NCBI GenBank assembly: GCA_030599435.1
Contig: JAUVNZ010000131.1
Coordinates: 1-5,219 of the forward strand
Origin: Gammaproteobacteria bacterium
Lineage (GTDB): Bacteria > Pseudomonadota > Gammaproteobacteria > SZUA-152
Direction of reading: 5' to 3'
DNA: 5,219 nt
The notes beneath the pieces were generated by a model, which saw only the letters and a list, made by a program, of their open reading frames with translations, had not been told where the DNA came from and searched no databases. Made by a program: the position numbers and the translations under genes. Below, in pieces: positions 1 to 5,219 of the stretch. How positions within the stretch are numbered: the stretch's first letter is position 1; each line of letters opens with the position of its first letter.

Positions 1-414
1 AAATTCACTGCCCATAAAAGGGCCAGATTTGTTGCTGGATGATATACGCTTTACGCGTTTTAAGGCTGGTAGGTAGAGCCATTGTTCATCAGGTTTAAGT
101 GCATGGGTAAAACTCAGGAACGCTGTTCCTTTTACATCGCGTGGGGAATCAAAAATACTAAGCGCCTTATCGCCGTCACCCTTCATTTCCAATGTTTTGC
201 TGTGTGTTTTGCGCGTACTTTCTTTGCCGTGGCGGTTCCGAAGTATCATGTCCAAACTAGCCGTTTGATCTTTCCAGCCAGTGTCTCTACGGTCAGCTTC
301 TTTAGCAATGGCCAGACCTTTTTCTTCAGGCGTTTCCGCAGCTACTGTTTGAGTGTATACAGTGAAAGGGGAGAGGAGAGAAATTCCAATAATTAGTTTA
401 TATAGTTTGCGCAC
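1..414 (-). CDS. Outer membrane lipoprotein-sorting protein, LolA-like (5' part, 138 codons; 3' end outside window)
   Basis: Reading the minus strand from a GTG at 414-412 gives an open frame of exactly 138 codons to the window edge, so the gene is partial. Residues 1-26 form a Sec signal peptide: basic start (MRKLYK), hydrophobic core, and a V-A-A cleavage site before E27. There is no lipobox Cys, so the mature protein should be soluble in the periplasm. The mature part carries signatures of the outer membrane lipoprotein-sorting family (LolA-like fold): SPRDVKGTAFLSF (90-102), QWLYLPALKRVKRISSS (111-127) and GPFMGSEF (131-138). Full-length members are roughly 250 residues, so about half is present. 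The GTG is chosen because it has AGGAG 7 nt upstream and gives a complete signal peptide. It overlaps the upstream RND gene by 17 bp, which suggests translational coupling. The family is often found beside RND exporters. It probably accepts a lipid or hydrophobic cargo from the pump; true lipoprotein sorting is not shown. Confidence 0.92.
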   Translation of the reverse strand, partial: MRKLYKLIIGISLLSPFTVYTQTVAAETPEEKGLAIAKEADRRDTGWKDQTASLDMILRNRHGKESTRKTHSKTLEMKGDGDKALSIFDSPRDVKGTAFLSFTHALKPDEQWLYLPALKRVKRISSSNKSGPFMGSEF

Positions 415-2755
415 GAGCGGTCTCCTCAATGTTTTTTTCATCATTTGAAAGTTTAGGCATTTCTTTGTGGTCAAGTTTCATCAAAAGAGGCGGCAATAGA
501 AGGAAATCCGCTAGCAGGGCAAAGGCAATAACAATAGCAGTTAATATTCCCATGCCCGAGTTTAGCTGGAAGCTGGATAGAGCTAACACAAGGAACCCGG
601 CTACGAGCACGACCGATGTGGTGAATAAAGCCATGCCAACGGTACGAAATGCATAACGCACGGCATCTTCACTGCCTAGCCCTTTTTCTCTACGGGCACG
701 TAAGTATTTACTGAGAAAATGCACCGTATCATCGACGACGATTCCCAGCGTCATTCCAGCGACGATGGAAAGCCCAAGGCCAATTTCGCCCACCAATATT
801 CCCCATAGTCCGAAACCCATAGCGGCAGGAACCAGATTAGGGATCATGCTAATCAGACCAATTCTAACTGAACGTAAGGCGATAATAAGGATGAGTGAAA
901 TACCGATTAAGGCGAGAGTGGTACCCATCAGCATGCTGATAATGTTTCGTTTTCCTATGTGCGCAAACATCATGGTTGTGCCACTACTTTCTGCTTTGGC
1001 AAAGTGCGTTGTGTTGGCTTTAAGCCAGTTGTCAGCACGTTTCTCCAGGGCAAGTAATTCATTAGTGGACATAGTTTCCAGCGTGGCTGTGAAGCGAGTT
1101 GCCGATTTTTCCACATTGATCTGGTTGTTAAGATCCAGCCCGTAAGGTAATGACATTTCATATAACAATAAATATTGTGCAGACAGATCACGTTCATCGG
1201 GCAGTCGATACCAGTCTGGATCGTCACCATGTAGATTTTTATTCAGACGTTTCATTATGTCTGATAGCGTATTGACGTGAATGGTTTCCGGTTGGGTGCG
1301 ATACCATTCAGAGAAAGCAGCCACGTCTTTTAGAAAACCGGGGTTACTAATGCCGCCGGGCTCTCCTGAGTCCAGCGAATAATCAATTATATAAAGTCCA
1401 CTCAGGTTTTCAGTCATGAAGTCAGCATCTTTACGGAAGCTGACAGTTTCATCAAAATAATGGACAAAAACATCATTGAGTTCATTGCGAGGCACAGATG
1501 AAGCCAGCACAACGACAATGATGCCCATGCTCCAGATCAGCACTCGTTTTTTTGCGACCACGAAATTACCAAGACTTATCATGAAATGACTATCATCGTC
1601 TTTTTGCAGCTTAGCTCTTACAGGGAAGATCGACATAAATGCTGGCAGGAAGGTAACTGACAAAATAAATGAAACAACAACGCCGGCTGAGGTCATTATG
1701 CCAAGATGATGAAAGGGAGGAACATCAGCAAATAACATACTTAAAAAACCTATGGCGGTTGTGAGGCTAGCCAGAGAGACGGGCTGCATATTCACGCGAA
1801 GGCTTTCGACGATGGCTGCTTTTTTCTCACGACCCAGGCGCATCTCATGCAGCATGGTGACCAGAATATGCACGCAGTTGGCAATGGCTATCGTTAATAT
1901 AATGGTAGGTGTAGAAGCGGAGGGCGGAGTAATGGGGAAACCAAGATGACCACCAAAGCCCATGCCGGCAAGAATCGAAAACATAATGACGAACAGCGTA
2001 CCAACGGTACCAGTGAATCCTCTGATCATTAACCCAAGCGTGACCAGCATAAGACCAAAACTAATGGGAACCAGGGATTGCATGTCTGATTTTGATGCTT
2101 CAGAGAAGGCATTATTCATAAACACCATGCCGCTGAGATATATATCAAGATTAGGGAACTCGGCTTTTATTTCTGCTGCCAGGTTTCGGGAAAATGCAAC
2201 TACTTCAGGTACCTCGGTCAATTTTTCACCGGGAAGCTGTATGGTGACATTGATGCCAGTGACGTGACTGCGATCAGGTATGAGTCGATTGAGCAGAATC
2301 GGTTCCGAAAGGGCAATTTTTTTAATGCTGCTGCGAGTATTTTCATCCAGTGTGATTTCTTCACTTACAAGATCACGGACCACTAAATCATCTTCATTGG
2401 CTTCGGTATGCTGGAAATTAGAAAGAGAATCAACGCGGATGGAATAGGGGATTTGCCATGCTTTTTCTGTGAGGTTTTTTATTGCAGCTAGAGTTTGCTC
2501 GTCGAAGGCATCGCCTGATTTAGGCGCCAGTATAAACATAACGTTGTCATTTTTAGTATAACTTGCTTCCAGTTCTTCAAAGGCCAGTAGCTGGGGGTTG
2601 TCGGCACTAAAAAAGACCCGGTAATCTGTTTTAAAGGCGAGCTGCAGGACGCCACTTGCTGCGACCAATACTAATAAAGTTGAGGCAAGAATGGTTATCC
2701 ATGGATGGCTGATTACCCAGTTGGCATAACGAACTATGATTGTTGATTCCTTCAT
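398..2755 (-). CDS. RND/MMPL-family exporter, COG1033 type (12-TM inner-membrane transporter)
   Basis: A 785-residue protein with the duplicated RND layout. TM1 is at about 16-38, followed by a periplasmic domain (about 39-225), then TM2-6 (about 228-246, 250-270, 283-302, 326-344, 352-376). The second half has TM7 (about 404-420), a periplasmic domain (about 421-605) and TM8-12 (about 607-628, 632-655, 658-680, 706-728, 734-758). Recognisable motifs are LSGMVFMNNAF (207-217) before TM2 and GIVVDDTVHFLSKY (671-684) in TM10, the proton-relay region. At about 780 residues it fits two-MMPL-domain COG1033 exporters and is shorter than the roughly 1,030-residue AcrB type. No membrane-fusion protein gene is next to it. 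The matching TM4 position reads IANCVHIL, with N293-C294 where an acidic residue is usual. AGGAG stands 8 nt before the ATG. It lies 32 bp after the TetR gene and overlaps the LolA-like gene, so the three probably form an operon. The likely role is proton-driven export of a lipid or hydrophobic compound to the periplasmic partner; the substrate is unknown. Confidence 0.94.
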   Translation of the reverse strand: MKESTIIVRYANWVISHPWITILASTLLVLVAASGVLQLAFKTDYRVFFSADNPQLLAFEELEASYTKNDNVMFILAPKSGDAFDEQTLAAIKNLTEKAWQIPYSIRVDSLSNFQHTEANEDDLVVRDLVSEEITLDENTRSSIKKIALSEPILLNRLIPDRSHVTGINVTIQLPGEKLTEVPEVVAFSRNLAAEIKAEFPNLDIYLSGMVFMNNAFSEASKSDMQSLVPISFGLMLVTLGLMIRGFTGTVGTLFVIMFSILAGMGFGGHLGFPITPPSASTPTIILTIAIANCVHILVTMLHEMRLGREKKAAIVESLRVNMQPVSLASLTTAIGFLSMLFADVPPFHHLGIMTSAGVVVSFILSVTFLPAFMSIFPVRAKLQKDDDSHFMISLGNFVVAKKRVLIWSMGIIVVVLASSVPRNELNDVFVHYFDETVSFRKDADFMTENLSGLYIIDYSLDSGEPGGISNPGFLKDVAAFSEWYRTQPETIHVNTLSDIMKRLNKNLHGDDPDWYRLPDERDLSAQYLLLYEMSLPYGLDLNNQINVEKSATRFTATLETMSTNELLALEKRADNWLKANTTHFAKAESSGTTMMFAHIGKRNIISMLMGTTLALIGISLILIIALRSVRIGLISMIPNLVPAAMGFGLWGILVGEIGLGLSIVAGMTLGIVVDDTVHFLSKYLRARREKGLGSEDAVRYAFRTVGMALFTTSVVLVAGFLVLALSSFQLNSGMGILTAIVIAFALLADFLLLPPLLMKLDHKEMPKLSNDEKNIEETARAQTI
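421..427 (-). promoter_or_regulatory. Ribosome binding site of the LolA-like gene, inside the RND coding region
   Basis: The minus strand reads GAGGAGA here, with AGGAG ending 7 nt before the GTG at 414. The site lies within the final codons of the RND gene (the Glu-Glu of its C-terminal tail). It supports the GTG start and means that ribosomes finishing the RND gene pass directly over the initiation region of the next gene. Confidence 0.75.
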
Positions 2756-2761
2756 AGGTTT

Positions 2762-2768
2762 CTCTCCT
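2762..2768 (-). promoter_or_regulatory. Ribosome binding site of the RND exporter
   Basis: The minus strand reads AGGAGAG, with the AGGAG core ending 8 nt before the ATG at 2755. It sits in the 32-bp gap after the TetR stop codon. The gap contains no promoter-like or terminator-like sequence, which supports co-transcription with the repressor gene. Confidence 0.75.
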
Positions 2769-2787
2769 GCTTCAGAATTAAATCTTG

Positions 2788-3390
2788 TTATTTAAGGATG
2801 CCGTTGAGTAATAGTTTTACAACACTATTTGCTTTTGATGTAAATTGTTCCAACGTGTAGATAGACATGAGTAATGGTGTGTTAAACATACTGATTGCTG
2901 CCGTAATGGCGTAAGCGGTGTCCTCAATGTCATCAATTAAGAATTCACCATTTTCTATTCCGTCTTCCAGTAGCTCAATGAGTTGGGTATGTTCAACACT
3001 CTTGTAGTCGTCAACAATATCCATCCGGGCTCCGCATATAGCAGTAACCATTTCATTCATTCGAGGATTTTCTGACCATTGGCCGTAGGTGTAATTTAAA
3101 TTGCCCAAAACAATATCTTTAAGGCGTTTTGAAGCGGGCTCCTGTTTTTGTTGCACAATTTCCTGAATGATTGTGGTTTTGTTTGTAAGGCAACCACATG
3201 CGAGATTGGCACCAATATCCAGCTTGTTTTCAAAATGGCGGTACAGGTTAGCCGCTGACATTCCGCAGTCTTTTGCAATTTCTGCCATGGTGGTTTTGTT
3301 ATACCCGTATTGGGTAAAACGCTCGCTGGCGGCATCCAGTATTTGTTGCTGGGTGTCATCTGAAATAATTTTGTTGGGTTTTGTTGTCAT
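2788..3390 (-). CDS. TetR/AcrR-family transcriptional regulator
   Basis: A 200-residue regulator, usual for the family. The TetR_N DNA-binding domain is at about 14-60: QQILDAASERFTQYGYNKTT (helix 1 and turn), then the helix-turn-helix at about 34-53 with recognition helix SAANLYRHF (45-53) followed by ENKLDIG. The C-terminal part (about 61-200) is helical and variable, as expected of a ligand-binding and dimer domain; no ligand can be inferred. The ATG at 3390 is preferred. An in-frame GTG at 3438 would add 16 residues (MNIFLIIHK...), atypical for the family, and that GTG lies inside the putative operator. Neither start has a convincing Shine-Dalgarno site. A promoter-like pair ends only 7 nt before the ATG, so the message may be leaderless. 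As first gene of the TetR-RND-LolA-like operon it probably represses its own operon until it binds a ligand related to the exported compound. That role is inferred from layout and the adjacent palindrome. Confidence 0.93.
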   Translation of the reverse strand: MTTKPNKIISDDTQQQILDAASERFTQYGYNKTTMAEIAKDCGMSAANLYRHFENKLDIGANLACGCLTNKTTIIQEIVQQKQEPASKRLKDIVLGNLNYTYGQWSENPRMNEMVTAICGARMDIVDDYKSVEHTQLIELLEDGIENGEFLIDDIEDTAYAITAAISMFNTPLLMSIYTLEQFTSKANSVVKLLLNGILK

Positions 3391-3397
3391 GGGAAGC

Positions 3398-3426
3398 ACT
3401 ATAGTTTCTACTTTGTGAATAATCAA
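3398..3426 (-). promoter_or_regulatory. Candidate sigma70 promoter of the TetR-RND-LolA-like operon
   Basis: On the minus strand TTGATT (3426-3421; 4 of 6 to TTGACA) is followed after exactly 17 bp by TATAGT (3403-3398; 5 of 6 to TATAAT). Transcription would start about 6-8 nt further on, practically at the TetR ATG (3390), giving a leaderless or nearly leaderless mRNA. The -35 box lies within the GTGAATA repeat cluster, so a bound TetR protein would block it. Judged by consensus match only. Confidence 0.45.
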
Positions 3427-3452
3427 GAAAATATTCACTGTTCATTATTCAC
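3415..3452. promoter_or_regulatory. Inverted-repeat cluster, probable TetR operator
   Basis: Plus strand: GTGAATAAT at 3415-3423 and its perfect 9-bp inverted copy ATTATTCAC at 3444-3452. A third half-site, TATTCAC, lies between them at 3432-3438. The left and middle sites form a 24-bp palindrome with 7-bp arms, in the size range of TetR-family operators. The middle and right sites are direct repeats one 14-bp step apart. The cluster overlaps the -35 box of the candidate promoter and lies immediately upstream of the TetR start codon, where an autoregulatory operator would be expected. Binding is inferred, not shown. Confidence 0.55.
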
Positions 3453-3509
3453 ACGTAACAGGAAGGGATATATGGGAGTAAAATACAATAATATCCTTAT
3501 AAACAGATA

Positions 3510-3539
3510 GTTATAAAATTTTGATAGTGCTTATGTAAG
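3510..3539 (-). promoter_or_regulatory. Weak alternative promoter upstream of the operator
   Basis: On the minus strand CTTACA (3539-3534; 4 of 6 to TTGACA) is followed after 18 bp by TATAAC (3515-3510; 5 of 6 to TATAAT). If used, transcription would start near 3503 and give a leader of about 110 nt that contains the whole GTGAATA repeat cluster. The surrounding sequence is AT-rich, so a chance match is quite possible. Confidence 0.25.
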
Positions 3540-3552
3540 AGGGAAACGCGTA

Positions 3553-3580
3553 CCGGCTAGAAGTAACTCGGTTTAGCCAG
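3553..3580 (-). terminator. Possible weak hairpin downstream of the GGDEF-EAL gene
   Basis: In the minus-strand RNA, CUGGCUA (3580-3574) can pair with UAGCCGG (3559-3553): seven pairs including one G-U wobble, around a 14-nt loop, starting 26 nt after the GGDEF-EAL stop codon. It folds better in the minus-strand transcript than in the plus. No run of U follows at once (the next bases read UACGCGUUUCCC), so it is not a canonical intrinsic terminator. Confidence 0.22.
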
Positions 3581-3606
3581 CGTGAGATCGGTAGTGGTTT
3601 GGGTGG

Positions 3607-5219
3607 TTAACCCGCGCTACGGCTTGATGGGTGGTGAGCTAGTTTAGTTTGTGAATTTTGACTTTTTAGCCAGCTTTCAAATTCTTTTGCGGGTATTGCT
3701 TTACTGATTAAGAATCCCTGTGCAGTATCGCAACGTAATATTTTTAACAAGTCCATTGTATCGTTATCTTCTACACCTTCTGCTACAACTTTAAGTCCCA
3801 GGTTATGTGCCAGGTCGATAGTGGAACGCACAATGACAGCATCATTGTCATTCCTGACCATGTCGATGACGAAAGATTTATCAATTTTCAGTTCATTTAC
3901 AGGCAGTCTTTTCAAATAACCCAGGGATGAGAACCCTGTACCAAAGTCATCAACTGCGATACGTATGCCCATGGCACTTAGATGACCTAATAATGTAACG
4001 GCATGTTCAGGATCTGCCATCATTGCATTTTCAGTTATTTCTAGTGTTAGTTGTTTAGGAGGGAAGCCGGTTTCTGCTAGTAGTTCTCGCACATGCTTAA
4101 CAATATTTTCATCCTGTAAATTATGAGCAGAAAGATTAACAGCTATATTTAATTTGATTCCTTTTTTTATCCACGCATCTGCTTGTTGTATCGAATTTTC
4201 AAGCACCCAAACAGAAAGTTCGTGTATGAAGCCTGTTTGTTCTGCCAGTGAAACGATTTCTTCTGGGGGAACAAATCCATATTCCGGGTGATTCCAACGT
4301 AGCAGTGCTTCTGCACTGTGGATTTCATTTGTGATTATGTCACGTTTAGGTTGGTAGTGTATCTCCAGGTTATTATTGCTTACCGCATTACGCAGCTCTG
4401 CCATAAGGCCCAGGCGTCCTACGCTATGTCTGTCTTGACCGGAATCATAGAGAGCCCAACCTGTTGTGCTTTTCTTGGCTACGTACATAGCAATATCGGC
4501 ATGCTGAATAAGCGTGCTGGCATCGTGTCCATGTTGTGGGAAAGAAGCTATGCCAATACTGGCACTGGTATAAAGTTGTTGTTTGCCAAGATGGAATGGG
4601 GCAGCTAGCGCTGCGGCAATTTTTACCGCTACTCTTGATGCCTGGGTTTCATGCGCAGTGGGTAGGAGTATGGCAAACTCGTCACCACCAAAGCGGGCAA
4701 TAGTATCGGTTTCCCGTAATAGGCCCGCTAAACGCACGCCAACTTCTATTAATAATTGATCTCCTACAGGATGCCCCAGCGTATCGTTAACTTCCTTAAA
4801 GCGGTCAAGGTCCAGCATCAACAGGGTAAATCTTTCCTGATTGCGATTAGCTGTTTTTATTGCTATTTCCAGGTGTTCGTTGAGACGGTTTCGGTTACCC
4901 AGGTTAGTGAGTGCGTCATGGAGGGCATGGTATTCGAGCGCTGTCTGACGTGCCACCACCTGTTTGTGCATTGACGAAAATGCTTTTACCAGATCTTTGG
5001 TTTCCTGTACGCCACCTTTCGGGAGTTTATTTTCAAGATTACCATTTGATGCTGATTTTAGTGCATTACAGATGGTTTCTATGGGTTTTAAAACTGAGCG
5101 CTCAAGTGCAAGATAGCCAGAGGAAATAAGTGTTAGAGCTAGGATAGTGAACAACCATAAATCCTGAATTTGGTTGCCCGCAGCTCGAGATAATGCAGTA
5201 AGGTCATCCATGACAGACA
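3607..5219 (-). CDS. Membrane-anchored GGDEF-EAL protein (c-di-GMP cyclase/phosphodiesterase), 5' end outside window
   Basis: Numbering is from the Met codon at 5211. The frame stays open to the window edge and that ATG has no visible ribosome site, so the true start probably lies further upstream, with a first TM and periplasmic sensor missing here. Visible parts: TM helix (about 18-36); HAMP domain (about 37-88, Pro43); GGDEF domain (about 95-255) with metal-binding D134 in DLDRFKEVND, an intact GGDEF (175-179) after RF, and an RETD inhibitory I-site (166-169) at the expected five-residue distance; EAL domain (about 268-515). The EAL catalytic set looks complete: EALLRW (301-306), N359, E391 and E394 (EITE), D421-D422 (DDFGTGFSS), K442 (KIDKSF), E478 (EGVE), Q498 (QGF). 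It could therefore make c-di-GMP from GTP, break it to pGpG, or both; which dominates cannot be told. A polar tail (about 516-534) ends it. It is followed by a 216-bp gap, so it is probably not in the operon downstream. Confidence 0.95.
   Translation of the reverse strand, partial: SVMDDLTALSRAAGNQIQDLWLFTILALTLISSGYLALERSVLKPIETICNALKSASNGNLENKLPKGGVQETKDLVKAFSSMHKQVVARQTALEYHALHDALTNLGNRNRLNEHLEIAIKTANRNQERFTLLMLDLDRFKEVNDTLGHPVGDQLLIEVGVRLAGLLRETDTIARFGGDEFAILLPTAHETQASRVAVKIAAALAAPFHLGKQQLYTSASIGIASFPQHGHDASTLIQHADIAMYVAKKSTTGWALYDSGQDRHSVGRLGLMAELRNAVSNNNLEIHYQPKRDIITNEIHSAEALLRWNHPEYGFVPPEEIVSLAEQTGFIHELSVWVLENSIQQADAWIKKGIKLNIAVNLSAHNLQDENIVKHVRELLAETGFPPKQLTLEITENAMMADPEHAVTLLGHLSAMGIRIAVDDFGTGFSSLGYLKRLPVNELKIDKSFVIDMVRNDNDAVIVRSTIDLAHNLGLKVVAEGVEDNDTMDLLKILRCDTAQGFLISKAIPAKEFESWLKSQNSQTKLAHHPSSRSAG

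Larger units (their letters stand above)
3391..3606. other. Intergenic regulatory region between the GGDEF-EAL and TetR genes
   Basis: A 216-bp gap, the only substantial non-coding stretch in the window. From the GGDEF-EAL side it holds a short mixed-composition part with a weak hairpin (3553-3580), a strongly AT-rich block (about 3480-3540) with a TTATAA pair at 3496-3501 and 3511-3516, and then the GTGAATA repeat cluster and promoter-like boxes next to the TetR start. I see no small ORF with a good ribosome site, no tRNA and no riboswitch-like structure in it. Confidence 0.6.

Noticed and set aside
82..396. Plus-strand open frame of 104 codons
   Set aside because: It lies wholly opposite the LolA-like gene, whose frame shows a signal peptide and family motifs. 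The plus-strand translation has no recognisable domain and no ribosome site was seen.
765..1145. Plus-strand open frame of 126 codons, and similar ones at 429-656, 1752-1949 and 1962-2267
   Set aside because: All lie antisense to the RND exporter and reflect its codon composition; none resembles a protein family.
2756..2787. Possible internal promoter or terminator between the TetR and RND genes
   Set aside because: The 32-bp gap holds only a ribosome binding site; no stem-loop or promoter boxes are visible.
3391..3438. N-terminal extension of the TetR protein from a GTG at 3438
   Set aside because: It would add a hydrophobic stretch untypical of the family, has no ribosome site, and its coding sequence coincides with the inverted-repeat operator and promoter boxes.
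3496..3516. TTATAA repeated twice 9 bp apart, considered as a hairpin or binding site
   Set aside because: TTATAA is itself a palindrome in a very AT-rich stretch, so the repeat is likely by chance and would make only a weak stem.
4318..5129. Plus-strand open frames (4318-4608, 4756-4974, 4911-5129)
   Set aside because: They are opposite the conserved GGDEF and EAL domains and have no domain content of their own.

Overview
The window looks like chromosomal sequence from a Gram-negative bacterium, most likely a gammaproteobacterium of moderate G+C. The grounds are an inner-membrane RND exporter paired with a periplasmic LolA-like protein (which implies an outer membrane), the style of the GGDEF-EAL protein, and clear Shine-Dalgarno sites. 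The exact taxon cannot be read from the sequence. All four genes lie on the minus strand, so the window reads right to left. No RNA gene, insertion sequence, phage gene or CRISPR array was seen.

Layout in order of transcription: (1) 5219-3607 is a membrane-anchored c-di-GMP turnover protein (TM-HAMP-GGDEF-EAL) whose 5' end lies beyond the window. (2) 3606-3391 is a 216-bp AT-rich intergenic region. It holds a possible weak hairpin terminator for the GGDEF-EAL gene, two candidate promoters, and a striking set of GTGAATA half-sites that look like a TetR-type operator. (3) 3390-2788 is a TetR-family repressor. (4) 2755-398 is a 785-residue two-repeat RND/MMPL exporter of the COG1033 type, 32 bp after the repressor. 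(5) 414-1 is the first 138 codons of an outer membrane lipoprotein-sorting (LolA-like) protein. It starts at a GTG overlapping the exporter's last codons by 17 bp and runs off the left edge.

Genes 3-5 look like one operon: a repressor that probably controls itself, an inner-membrane pump, and a secreted carrier with a lipid-binding fold. By analogy with MmpL7/LppX and other RND-plus-carrier lipid export systems, the inferred job is export of a lipid or other hydrophobic molecule across the envelope, with the ligand of the TetR protein probably related to the cargo. The cargo cannot be deduced from the sequence. The GGDEF-EAL gene is probably a separate transcription unit.

Points most worth a second look: the triple half-site operator, the possible leaderless start of the repressor, and loss of the usual acidic residue in TM4 of the RND pump while the TM10 copy is kept.
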